9,547 nucleotides of DNA from an uncultured bacterium (GTDB lineage Bacteria > Eisenbacteria > RBG-16-71-46 > CAIMUX01): positions 1 to 9,547 of the forward strand of contig CAMPIC010000069.1 of assembly GCA_946886185.1 (NCBI GenBank), given 5' to 3'. This document shows, one piece after another, positions 1-6,601 of the stretch (position 1 is its first letter; each line of letters begins with the position of its first letter). Position numbers and translations under genes: made by a program. Under the pieces are notes generated by a model. It did no database searches. It worked only from the letters and a program-made list of their open reading frames with translations, and was not told the origin of the DNA.

Positions 1-28
1 TCGGCGGCGCGATGGGCCGCGCCGCCGA
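1..28. other. Perfect GC-rich inverted repeat at left edge
   Basis: Ten bases (1-10, TCGGCGGCGC) pair perfectly with 19-28 around an 8-base loop. The element lies 72 bases beyond the stop of the minus-strand lipoprotein gene, so it could be its terminator stem. Any T-tract on that strand would lie outside the window, so this cannot be confirmed. It could equally lie within a gene: plus-strand frame 3 is open from base 3 to a TGA at 81-83, and a minus-strand frame is open leftward from a GTG at 74. Neither fragment is long enough to recognise. Bases 29-99 show nothing else I can support. Confidence 0.4.
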
Positions 29-99
29 CCTGCAGCAAGCCACGGGAAAGCAACCAGCGGACAAGCCCAATCACCGCGTTTGAGGAAACCGTGGAGAGG

Positions 100-1047
100 C
101 TACTTCGTGGAGAAGTCGATCGTGACCGTGTCGGTCGGATTGATCTTGATGCCGGGCACGCCCCGGAGCCGTTCCGTGAGTTCGCCGAGATCCTTGGGCT
201 GGCCCATCGAAACCACCTCCGTGAACTTGTCGATGTCGGAGAGCAGCTGATCGAAGTCCATCTCCAGGAGTGTGACGGTCGATCCCTCCCGGTACGGGCT
301 GTTCGTCTCGACGATCTCTCCCTCCGTCACGAGCTTCGCGGAGATCCGCAGTCCGCCGAAGATCGAGCGCATCTGCTCGATCTCTTCCGCCGTGGGCTTG
401 GGCGCCGAGGATTCGGTCGACTGCGCCTGTTGCGTCGAATCGGAAGGGATGTGGATGGAGAGACGGGAGACGCCGTCGCGCGCGGGCGCGAAATCGAACG
501 TGATCGGCTCTCCCGCGGCTGCCTGCCCCGGGTCGCCGGGACTCATCTGCATCCGGATCTTGCGGATGTCGTCGAACTCGTAAAGCGCCCGAACGCCTTC
601 GTAGCCCGGCTTGACGATCTTCTCCGACGAGACGAAGCGGACATCCTCGCCCAGTTGGGCTCCCCGCGCGATCAATTCGACGTCGCTCATGATCCGCGGC
701 TCCTCGCCCTCCTCCACGGCCGCGCCGGCGCTCATCATCGCCGCCATCTCCTCGTTGACCAGGAGGTTCATTTCCATGGTGCCGGAGCCGTCCCTGTTGA
801 CGCGAAGCGTCGCTTCGGACTGCAGGCAGCCGGGTGCGATCAGGGCGAGCAGCGCCATCAGGGGCAACAGGATTCCCGACTGGTCGACGTGCTTTCCGCG
901 CGGCGACCGGGAGCGGGGAGCGCAACGGCACATCCCTCCGGACCCGGGAACGCAACGGCACATCCCTCCGGGTCCGGGATCGCGACGGTGAAGCGCTGCA
1001 GTGCCCTGAAAATTTCTGAACCGGGAACTACAAAGACTGCGAGACAT
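100..1047 (-). CDS. Putative lipoprotein of unknown function; start uncertain
   Basis: I do not recognise the family with confidence. The mature part starts at a lipobox-like Leu-Ile-Ala-Pro-Gly-Cys, with Cys74 when counted from the ATG at 1047, preceded by a hydrophobic run at about residues 59-73. This indicates export and lipid attachment. The rest is soluble, with a Gly-Ser-Gly-Thr turn just after the Cys, an acidic stretch, and a Gln/Ser/Pro-rich linker near the middle. Its layout vaguely recalls LppM/DUF3153-type lipoproteins; this is an inference only. The start at 1047 was chosen because AAGGAG lies 7 bases upstream of it. That leaves an unusually long, Arg/Cys-rich region of about 58 residues before the hydrophobic segment. 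Part of this region is encoded by two 30-bp repeats, each of which supplies an in-frame ATG (963 and 933). Those ATGs have GGAGGG directly abutting them, which is poor spacing. Sequence above about base 1008 is AT-richer than the body, as in intergenic DNA, so a start at 963 or 933 remains possible. The gene follows the terminator of the gcvP unit, so it probably has its own promoter. Confidence 0.72.
   Translation of the reverse strand: MSRSLCSSRFRNFQGTAALHRRDPGPGGMCRCVPGSGGMCRCAPRSRSPRGKHVDQSGILLPLMALLALIAPGCLQSEATLRVNRDGSGTMEMNLLVNEEMAAMMSAGAAVEEGEEPRIMSDVELIARGAQLGEDVRFVSSEKIVKPGYEGVRALYEFDDIRKIRMQMSPGDPGQAAAGEPITFDFAPARDGVSRLSIHIPSDSTQQAQSTESSAPKPTAEEIEQMRSIFGGLRISAKLVTEGEIVETNSPYREGSTVTLLEMDFDQLLSDIDKFTEVVSMGQPKDLGELTERLRGVPGIKINPTDTVTIDFSTK
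921..980. repeat. Two abutting 30-bp direct repeats, with start of a third
   Basis: Units 921-950 and 951-980 both begin CGCAACGGCACATCCCTCCG and differ at only three positions (two bases in the middle and the last base). Bases 981-990 (CGCGACGGTG) look like the start of a diverged third unit. The unit length is a multiple of three, so the minus-strand lipoprotein frame stays open and gains a repeated Gly-Gly-Met-Cys-Arg-Cys. No spacers separate the units, so this is not a CRISPR. It may be a local duplication or a dispersed extragenic repeat that moved into the 5' part of the gene. Confidence 0.85.
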
Positions 1048-1123
1048 CAGCGGGCTCCTTCTGGATTCAGTGAGCGAGACTCTGCCCACCCTCTGGGGTA
1101 ATGCACGTTTTGAAATGGCCGAG

Positions 1124-1166
1124 GAACAGAAAAGCTCGTCGACCCGCGCTGTGCGGACCGACGAGC
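1124..1166 (-). terminator. Rho-independent terminator of the gcvP-reductase unit
   Basis: Bases 1134-1141 (GCTCGTCG) pair perfectly with 1159-1166. An inner 4-bp stem (1144-1147 with 1153-1156) follows a 2x2 internal loop. Read on the minus strand, the stem is followed at once by TTTTCTGTT, the expected U-rich tail. It lies 49 bases past the reductase stop and before the lipoprotein start, so it separates the two transcription units. Confidence 0.75.
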
Positions 1167-1182
1167 AGAAAGGTCGACGCAG

Positions 1183-1208
1183 ATCGCCGATGTGCGAACG
1201 TCGGCGAT
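1183..1208 (-). other. Hairpin just before the terminator
   Basis: ATCGCCGA (1183-1190) pairs perfectly with 1201-1208 around a 10-base loop. On the minus strand it begins 6 bases after the reductase stop codon and precedes the U-tailed hairpin at 1134-1166, so the 3' end of the transcript would carry two hairpins in series. It has no U-tract of its own and may act as a 3' stability element. Confidence 0.5.
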
Positions 1209-1214
1209 GCGTCC

Positions 1215-1850
1215 CTACCCGCGGAGGAGCTTGAACGCGTGATTCCACGTGTTGGTCCGGAATCCATGGACGATCCACGCCATCGCCATCGGCTCGAGAT
1301 AGCGCGAGGACTCGATTCCGCCCAGGTCGATCGCTCCCCATCCCACGGACTGGAGCAGGTCGTGCACCGAACGTTTCGCCCCTTCGTCGTTGCCGCAATA
1401 GAACATGTCGGGCGGACCGCCCGGCAGCTTCGGATCGATCATGAGCCTCGCGCCCACCATGCTGAAGCACTTCACCACCTTCGCGTCGGGAAGCCATCGC
1501 TGAACCTGCTCCCCTCCGGAATCGGTGTGACCGATGGCGAGGGAAGGTCCATTGGGTCCGTGCGCGAGAGGATTGGTGACATCGATCAGGACTTTGTCAG
1601 CGACATTCTGGGATCCGGCTTGCCGGATCGCGTTTTCGGTTCCGGACCAGGCGGTGGCCAGAAAGATGAGCTCCCCGAACGCCGCGGTCTCGGGAAGCGT
1701 ACCCGTCTCGGCTCCGCTCGATTTCGACCAGTCCTGGATTCGCTCCTGCTTCGGATCTCTCGATCCCAACATCACGCGATGATCGTGCCGCACCAACCCC
1801 TCGGCCAGCCGGAATCCGACCTCGCCGCTTCCCAGAATTCCGATCTTCAT
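1215..1850 (-). CDS. NADP/F420-type oxidoreductase with Rossmann fold
   Basis: This 211-residue protein resembles the F420_oxidored family (NADPH-dependent F420 reductase-like and related NAD(P)-binding proteins). It opens directly with a dinucleotide-binding strand and Gly7-x-Gly9-x-x-Gly12. A Gly-Ser-Arg-Asp turn follows at about residues 29-32, where an Arg often signals preference for NADPH. Further family hallmarks are Asp-Val-Thr-Asn-Pro-Leu, a Val-Val-Lys-Cys-Phe strand, and a C-terminal segment ending His-Ala-Phe-Lys-Leu-Leu. The physiological substrate is not visible; many relatives do not use F420. An upstream in-frame ATG at 1880 exists, but the ATG at 1850 was chosen because the Rossmann strand starts there, GGAGG sits 7 bases upstream, and the ATG overlaps the gcvP stop in an ATGA. 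Translation is therefore probably coupled to gcvP. A terminator follows. Confidence 0.88.
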   Translation of the reverse strand: MKIGILGSGEVGFRLAEGLVRHDHRVMLGSRDPKQERIQDWSKSSGAETGTLPETAAFGELIFLATAWSGTENAIRQAGSQNVADKVLIDVTNPLAHGPNGPSLAIGHTDSGGEQVQRWLPDAKVVKCFSMVGARLMIDPKLPGGPPDMFYCGNDEGAKRSVHDLLQSVGWGAIDLGGIESSRYLEPMAMAWIVHGFRTNTWNHAFKLLRG

Positions 1851-4771
1851 GAGTACGCCTCCATGGGCGGGCAGATGCACATGAGGTTGCGGTCGCCGAA
1901 CGCGTTGTCCACGCGGTTCACGGGCGGCCAGTATTTGTGGTCACGCAAGTATGAAAGCGGGAAGACGGCGCGCTCGCGCGAGTACGGATGGGACCATTCC
2001 GTTGCCGCGAGGTCGTCCGGCGTGTGGGGAGCGTTGCGGAGAGGGTTGTCGGAGCGATCGAGCCGACCTTGCTCGATGTCCGTCACCTCCTGCCGGATCG
2101 CAAGCATGGCCTCGCAGAAGCGATCCAGCTCCGACTTGGACTCGCTCTCGGTGGGCTCGATCATGAGAGTCCCGGCTACCGGAAACGACATGGTCGGGGC
2201 GTGGAAGCCGTAATCCATGAGCCGCTTCGCGAAGTCATCCACTCCCAGGTCGGCGGAAGTCTTGAATGGACGCACATCGAGGATGAACTCGTGCGCGACC
2301 CGCCCGTTGCGACCTTTATACACGATCGGATACGCCTCGCCCAGGCGCTGCGCCATGTAGTTTGCGTTCAGGATCGCCACCTTGGTCGCTTCCGCCAGGC
2401 CCGCCGCACCCATCAGACGGATATAGGCCCAGGAGATGAGCAGGATGCTCGGGCTTCCGTACGGCGCCGCGGCCACCGGACCGATCGCCCGATCCCGGCC
2501 CGATTCCCACACCGGATGTCCGGGAAGAAACGGAGCGAGATGCGCGGCGCAGCAGATCGGTCCCATCCCCGGGCCGCCGCCCCCGTGGGGAATGCAAAAC
2601 GTCTTGTGCAAGTTGAGGTGGCACACGTCCGCGCCCATGTCCCCGGGCCGGCATAGGCCAACCTGCGCATTCATGTTGGCCCCGTCCATGTACACCTGCG
2701 CGCCGTGCTCATGGATGATGCCGCACACGTCGCGGATCGTCTCCTCGAAGACGCCGTAGGTCGATGGATACGTCACCATGAGCGCCGCGAGACGCTCGCG
2801 GTGCTGCTCAGCCTTAGCGGAGAGGTCGGAGACATCGATGTTTCCGAGCTTGTCGCACTTCACCACGACCACCCGGTATCCAGCCATGACGGCGGAGGCC
2901 GGATTGGTGCCGTGAGCCGACTCGGGAATGAGGCAGACATCCCGGTGCGCCTCGCCACGGCTCTGGTGATACGCGCGAATCAAGAGAAGCCCTGCGTACT
3001 CCCCTTGCGCGCCGGAGTTGGGCTGGAGCGACGTGGCCGCGAAACCGGTGATCTCCGCGAGCCATGACTCCAGTTGCCGGAACAGCTTTACGTACCCCTT
3101 CGCCTGGTCCTGCGGAGCAAACGGATGGATCTGCCCGAACTCTGCCCAGGTGACCGGCATCATCTCGACGGTGCCGTTCAGCTTCATGGTGCAGGAGCCG
3201 AGCGGAATCATCGAAGTCGTGAGCGAGAGATCGCGCGTTTGAAGTCGCTTCAAATAGCGCAGAATCTCGTGCTCGGATCTATATAGATGGAAGACCGGAT
3301 GGGTCAGGAAGTCGCTCGTGCGGGTGAATGCGCCGAAGATCCCCGAGTGCGTCGTGAGACCGGAGAGCTCGTCGAGCAGATCTTCGGCCCGAATCGGGAC
3401 CGGATCTCCCTGCGCGAACACCTCCAGGAGCCGGTCGACGTCTTCCGCCGTCGTCGTTTCGTCGAAGGAGACGCAAATCGAGTCGCGCGTGTATGACCGG
3501 AGGTTGTACCCGGCCTCCACGGCATCCGCCACCAATTGCTCCGATGTGCCTTTGCGGAGAGGAATGCAAAGCGTATCGAAGAACGGCTCCGAGCCGATCG
3601 AATACCCCAGTCGGCGCAATCCTTCCGAGAAGGTTCGGGTGAGCGCATGCGTGCGCCGCGCGATCCGCCGGAGGCCGTCGGGACCGTGGTAGACCGCGTA
3701 CATGCTCGCCATGATCGCGAGGAGCACCTGGGCGGTGCAGATGTTGGACGTCGCCTTTTCCCTACGGATGTGCTGCTCCCGCGTCTGGAGCGCGAGACGC
3801 AGCGCGTTCCGACCCCGCGCATCTTTGGAAACGCCGACGATGCGTCCGGGAATCAAGCGCTTGTGCTCGTCCCGGGTCGAGAGGAACGCAGCGTGGGGCC
3901 CGCCGTATCCGAGCGGCACGCCGAACCGCTGCGAAGAGCCGATGGCGATGTCGGCGCCGAATTCTCCCGGAGGACGCAGGCAGGTGAGAGCGAGCAGGTC
4001 CGTCGCCATCACGACGAGCGCTCCCGCGGCGTGCGCCCGCGTGATGATCTCCGTGTAGTCTGCGATGCGGCCGTCGGTGGTGGGGTACTGCAAGAGCACA
4101 CCGAAGAATGCGCCGTCCGGCGATCCGGCCAATTTCTGGGCCGCCTGCTCCGAGGGACCTTCCACCAGCTCCATGCCTTGGGGAAGCGCGCGCGTTTGGA
4201 GGACCGCCCTGGTCTGGGGATGCACGTCTTCGGAAACGAAGAACCGCCCGGTTTTGGCGGACGACGCGTTGCGGCACATCGCCATGGCTTCGGCGGCGGC
4301 CGTCGCTTCATCCAGGAGGGACGAGTTGGCGAGGGGGAGGCCGGTCAAATCGGCGACCATGGTCTGGAAGTTCAACAGGGCTTCGAGCCGGCCTTGTGAA
4401 ATTTCGGCCTGGTAGGGAGTGTACTGCGTGTACCAGCCCGGATCCTCGAGTACGTTGCGTTGAATCACAGGCGGCGTGAAGCAGTTGTAATAGCCGCATC
4501 CGAGAAAGGAACGGAGGATTCGATTCTCCCGCGCGATCTCCCGCAACTCGCTCAAGACCTCCGCCTCGGTGCGCGGACCGTCGAGTCGGAGGGGTCTGTC
4601 GAGCCGGATGGAAACGGGTACGGTCTGGTCGATCAGAGCGTCGAGCCGATCATATCCCAGCACCGCGAGCATCTCACGGATCTCGCTTTCCCTCGGGCCG
4701 ATGTGTCGGGAAAGAAATGTCTCATCTCGCTCCAGCGTCCGGGCCGCGCGTGTCGCCAATTCTTCGAGCAT
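1847..4771 (-). CDS. gcvP: Glycine dehydrogenase (decarboxylating), P-protein
   Basis: This is the PLP enzyme of the glycine cleavage system. It decarboxylates glycine and passes the aminomethyl group to the lipoyl arm of the H-protein in the cytosol. At 974 residues it has the length of the single-chain form, in which the two halves are fused, rather than the split GcvPA/GcvPB form. Visible hallmarks are Arg-His-Ile-Gly-Pro at 22-26, a Tyr-Tyr-Asn-Cys-Phe-Thr-Pro-Pro segment followed by the Gln-Ala-Glu-Ile-Ser-Gln-Gly motif in the N-terminal half, the PLP lysine Lys723 in His-Leu-Asn-Leu-His-Lys-Thr-Phe, the glycine-rich His-Gly-Gly-Gly-Gly-Pro-Gly loop just after it, and a C-terminal Cys-Pro-Pro-Met-Glu-Ala-Tyr. 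The ATG start at 4771 has AGGAG 4 bases upstream. The stop overlaps the start of the reductase-like gene. No gcvT or gcvH lies in this window. No frameshift or missing key residue was seen. Confidence 0.98.
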   Translation of the reverse strand: MLEELATRAARTLERDETFLSRHIGPRESEIREMLAVLGYDRLDALIDQTVPVSIRLDRPLRLDGPRTEAEVLSELREIARENRILRSFLGCGYYNCFTPPVIQRNVLEDPGWYTQYTPYQAEISQGRLEALLNFQTMVADLTGLPLANSSLLDEATAAAEAMAMCRNASSAKTGRFFVSEDVHPQTRAVLQTRALPQGMELVEGPSEQAAQKLAGSPDGAFFGVLLQYPTTDGRIADYTEIITRAHAAGALVVMATDLLALTCLRPPGEFGADIAIGSSQRFGVPLGYGGPHAAFLSTRDEHKRLIPGRIVGVSKDARGRNALRLALQTREQHIRREKATSNICTAQVLLAIMASMYAVYHGPDGLRRIARRTHALTRTFSEGLRRLGYSIGSEPFFDTLCIPLRKGTSEQLVADAVEAGYNLRSYTRDSICVSFDETTTAEDVDRLLEVFAQGDPVPIRAEDLLDELSGLTTHSGIFGAFTRTSDFLTHPVFHLYRSEHEILRYLKRLQTRDLSLTTSMIPLGSCTMKLNGTVEMMPVTWAEFGQIHPFAPQDQAKGYVKLFRQLESWLAEITGFAATSLQPNSGAQGEYAGLLLIRAYHQSRGEAHRDVCLIPESAHGTNPASAVMAGYRVVVVKCDKLGNIDVSDLSAKAEQHRERLAALMVTYPSTYGVFEETIRDVCGIIHEHGAQVYMDGANMNAQVGLCRPGDMGADVCHLNLHKTFCIPHGGGGPGMGPICCAAHLAPFLPGHPVWESGRDRAIGPVAAAPYGSPSILLISWAYIRLMGAAGLAEATKVAILNANYMAQRLGEAYPIVYKGRNGRVAHEFILDVRPFKTSADLGVDDFAKRLMDYGFHAPTMSFPVAGTLMIEPTESESKSELDRFCEAMLAIRQEVTDIEQGRLDRSDNPLRNAPHTPDDLAATEWSHPYSRERAVFPLSYLRDHKYWPPVNRVDNAFGDRNLMCICPPMEAYS

Positions 4772-4798
4772 CGAACTCCTGCCTCTGTAAGGGTTGCC

Positions 4799-4839
4799 GG
4801 ATCGGGATCGGGTCCCCGATCCTGGCGTCCGGAAACGCC
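4799..4839 (-). promoter_or_regulatory. Tandem hairpins in the gcvP leader
   Basis: In the minus-strand leader, a 5-bp stem (4835-4839 with 4824-4828, loop of 6) is followed by a second stem in which GGATCGGG (4799-4806) pairs with 4815-4822. Because the sequence repeats ATCGGG, the second stem has an alternative register with a 4-base loop. The hairpins lie between a possible -10 element and the gcvP ribosome-binding site. The conserved core of a glycine riboswitch was not found on this strand, so any regulatory role is speculative. Confidence 0.35.
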
Positions 4840-4840
4840 T

Positions 4841-4869
4841 ATGATACGTGGCGCCGGGGCGTGAATAAA
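4841..4869 (-). promoter_or_regulatory. Candidate sigma70-type promoter for gcvP
   Basis: On the minus strand, TATCAT (4846-4841) matches five of six bases of the -10 consensus. Seventeen bases upstream lies TTTATT (4869-4864), a weak -35 element. The position, about 70 bases before the gcvP start, is suitable. One hexamer pair in a high-GC background is weak evidence. Confidence 0.35.
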
Positions 4870-5009
4870 GCGCGACTCACCCGCGTGTCCCCCCTTTCCA
4901 ACCTCCCTTTCCCGGCGGCCGGTGCCTTCACGAGGGAAGTGCGCTATGGTGCCGGCCACTCGAGGCTGCGCGCGCGGCCTGTTCTCGGCAAGCCGAAGGG
5001 GATTTGCAG

Positions 5010-5588
5010 TTGAAGTACTCGACCGACATCGTGGTGCTGGATCTCGAAGCGACCTGTCCGGAGCGGGATACCAACACGATCGAGCGCAGCAACATCATCG
5101 ACGTCGGCGCGGTCCGCCTCGACCGCCAGACCCTGGAAGTGACGGGGGTATTCTCGGAGTTGGTCCGGCCGCGCGACTTTCCGATCTACCCGCACATCAG
5201 CGAGTTCACCGGCATCACCCCGGAGATGGTGGAGGAAGCCGATCCCTTCGATCGCGTGGGTGAAAGGCTCGTGCAGTGGTGTGGTTCCAGGAACAAGTTC
5301 GCACTCGCAGTTTTCGGCGCATACTACGATGTGCCGCTGCTTCGGAAGGAGTTCAACGCTTTCGGGCTCGACTTCCGCAAGCACTTCGTGGGCACCGCGC
5401 TCGATATTCGCGCCGTCTCGATGGTGTGGCTGGCCGAGCATCATCACGACACCTCCGGAATCACGGTCGAGCGCACTCTGGAGAGAATGGGGATTTCGCT
5501 CGACCTGGAGTTCCACCGCGCCGTTGCGGATGCGCGCGCGGAAGCTGCCATCCTCCAATATTTCCACTTCGGTCGCGTCTCGGTCTGA
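5010..5588 (+). CDS. DEDDh-family 3'-5' exonuclease
   Basis: This 192-residue protein has the three exonuclease motifs of the RNase T/DnaQ superfamily. Exo I is Asp11-x-Glu13 in Leu-Asp-Leu-Glu-Ala-Thr-Cys, Exo II carries Asp107 in Ala-Tyr-Tyr-Asp-Val, and Exo III is His169-x4-Asp174, which makes it the DEDDh type with two-metal hydrolysis from 3' ends. The Glu-Ala-Thr-Cys signature is typical of the ERI1/KapD-like branch, which often acts on RNA; whether this one cuts RNA or DNA cannot be told. It is a single domain with no polymerase, SAP or other fusion. Two in-frame TTG codons compete as start (5004 and 5010). The second was preferred because AAGGGGA ends 7 bases before it, while it almost abuts the first. 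It is divergent from gcvP and no partner gene is adjacent. A nearly full-length start on TTG suggests modest expression. Confidence 0.9.
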   Translation: MKYSTDIVVLDLEATCPERDTNTIERSNIIDVGAVRLDRQTLEVTGVFSELVRPRDFPIYPHISEFTGITPEMVEEADPFDRVGERLVQWCGSRNKFALAVFGAYYDVPLLRKEFNAFGLDFRKHFVGTALDIRAVSMVWLAEHHHDTSGITVERTLERMGISLDLEFHRAVADARAEAAILQYFHFGRVSV

Positions 5589-5932
5589 CCTGGCGTTTCC
5601 GTGGATGCCGCGGTTCCGTCCGACATCGTGTTTCATCTCAGCCCGCGTTCAGCTCCGGCAAAACGGAAACGGGAGTGTACGAACTTCCATGAGCGCGCGG
5701 AGCGCTCCCTTCGTTCCTTTCGACCTTCCATACATCGAATCGTCGCTTGACGTCTTAAGCAGTTGTCCCGTCCAGGGATGACGGTACACCGCGCGTTGGC
5801 CGCGATGATTGGCGCGAAAGTTATGGCAACGGTCGAGGCAGAACGAAACACAACACCCTCGGTGCGCGGGCGAACCGAACAGATTCACACTCGTTCGCCC
5901 ATGCGTTTCATCGAGAAAGGGAGGACCCGAAC
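5589..5932. other. 344-base gap without a supported gene
   Basis: No convincing gene was found here. Base composition is less GC-rich than the flanking genes. Structures seen are a 9-bp inverted repeat (5594-5602 with 5663-5671, continued by 5606-5610 with 5656-5660) directly after the exonuclease stop; a 10-bp palindrome at 5699-5708 followed by pyrimidine-rich sequence that might be a weak terminator; and a perfect 8-bp stem (5868-5875 with 5893-5900, 17-base loop) in the likely leader of the barrel gene. AAAGGGAGG at 5916-5924, 8 bases before the ATG at 5933, is that gene's ribosome-binding site. No clear promoter was seen. Confidence 0.6.
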
Positions 5933-6421
5933 ATGCGGCATCGAACTCGATGGCACAAGCGGGGCCTGGTTATCACAGCAGCGGCCACCGCTGCGTTCTT
6001 GGCCTCGATCCCGAACACCGCGACTTCACAAACCGACGTGGAGTTTCGCGGAGGTTACTACTCCGATGTGGAAGAGGGATTTCTCGGAGGCGGTCTGGTG
6101 GCCGATCTCGGCAATTCCTGGGATCTCAATCCGAATCTCGAGTGGGTCCTCACGGACGGTTACGACTACCTCACCGTGAACGGAGACCTGCACTATGACT
6201 TCAATGCGCAATCGAGCGGCCCTGCGATCTGGGCAGGAACGGGACTCGCGGTGGTGCACACCAGTCCTGACGCGCCGCGCGGCAATGACGAAACCGACCT
6301 GGGCGTGAACCTGTTCGGCGGCGTCGGCGCCAAGAGCGGTTCCGTCCGCCCGTTCATGCAGCTGAAAGGCCGAGTCGCAGACAATTCCGAGACTTCGGTC
6401 GCGCTCGGACTCCGCTTCTAG
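5933..6421 (+). CDS. Small outer-membrane beta-barrel-like protein
   Basis: This 162-residue protein begins with a strongly basic n-region (several Arg/Lys in residues 2-10), a hydrophobic stretch at about 11-26, and a likely signal peptidase site near residues 30-34. The mature part, about 130 residues, alternates polar and hydrophobic residues with Gly and aromatic residues, as amphipathic beta-strands do. It ends Ala-Leu-Gly-Leu-Arg-Phe, and a terminal Phe preceded by alternating hydrophobics matches the C-terminal beta-signal read by the BAM machinery. The size would suit an eight-strand barrel. The exact family and any pore or adhesin function are not recognisable. GGGAGG lies 8 bases before the ATG. 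The DUF4382 lipoprotein gene follows 180 bases downstream on the same strand, across the long hairpin at 6458-6573. Confidence 0.75.
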   Translation: MRHRTRWHKRGLVITAAATAAFLASIPNTATSQTDVEFRGGYYSDVEEGFLGGGLVADLGNSWDLNPNLEWVLTDGYDYLTVNGDLHYDFNAQSSGPAIWAGTGLAVVHTSPDAPRGNDETDLGVNLFGGVGAKSGSVRPFMQLKGRVADNSETSVALGLRF

Positions 6422-6455
6422 TCGAAGCACACATCTACCCTGACCAACGTTGATT

Positions 6456-6575
6456 GCCCGGACGGTTCATGAATCAGATCGAAGATCACGGATTTCCATA
6501 TCGCTTACTCCCTTGCAAACGCAAGGGCGCGATCGCAGGAGACCCGATCGAGATCGGTTCATGAATCGTCCGGCC
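6456..6575 (+). repeat. Long imperfect hairpin between two envelope genes
   Basis: The segment can fold into one extended hairpin. The outer stem pairs 6458-6475 with 6556-6573 without interruption (18 pairs, of which 6465-6566 and 6474-6557 are G-U). After a single bulged A, 6477-6480 pair with 6552-6555. Further helices are 6484-6487 with 6546-6549, 6490-6491 with 6543-6544, 6493-6497 with 6538-6542, 6500-6504 with 6529-6533, and a perfect 7-bp tip of CCCTTGC with GCAAGGG around AAAC (6510-6527). About 45 pairs in total. Both arms carry GGTTCATGAATC (6465-6476 region and 6556-6567), whose core TTCATGAA is itself a palindrome and could be an operator. The hairpin ends 12 bases before the ribosome-binding site of the next gene. 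No U-tract follows, so it is not a classic terminator. Confidence 0.7.
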
Positions 6576-6601
6576 TTACACAAGCGAGGAGAGAGTCGAC
6601 C

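Noticed and set aside
921..980. Repeats as a CRISPR array
   Set aside because: The two units abut with no spacer, and no cas gene is present.
91..1101. Plus-strand open frame of 336 codons opposite the lipoprotein gene
   Set aside because: The minus-strand frame shows a hydrophobic segment, a lipobox and normal protein composition. This frame and the 296-codon minus-strand frame at 71-961 show neither.
1101..2213. Plus-strand open frame of 370 codons
   Set aside because: It runs antisense to the reductase gene and the end of gcvP and crosses their terminator. It is Arg/Ser-rich with no domain.
3536..4399. Long plus-strand open frame (287 codons) opposite gcvP
   Set aside because: It lies entirely antisense to the highly conserved gcvP. 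The translation is Arg-rich with no recognisable domain, as expected for the reverse of a high-GC gene. Other frames opposite gcvP (such as 1988-2656) were dropped for the same reason.
4991..5003. Plus-strand GCCGAAGGGGAT resembling the core of a glycine riboswitch near gcvP
   Set aside because: It is on the strand opposite to gcvP and overlaps the exonuclease ribosome-binding site. The other conserved blocks of the aptamer are missing, and the minus strand of 4772-5003 has no such core.
5649..5888. Minus-strand frame with several Cys and His residues in the gap after the exonuclease
   Set aside because: It has no ribosome-binding site or known domain and lies in a less GC-rich, structured gap. 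The Cys/His spacing does not make a recognisable zinc-binding motif.
6510..6527. CCCTTGC-AAAC-GCAAGGG hairpin as terminator of the barrel-like gene
   Set aside because: The stem is perfect but is followed by CGCGATCGC and not by a U-tract. It is better explained as the tip of the longer hairpin.
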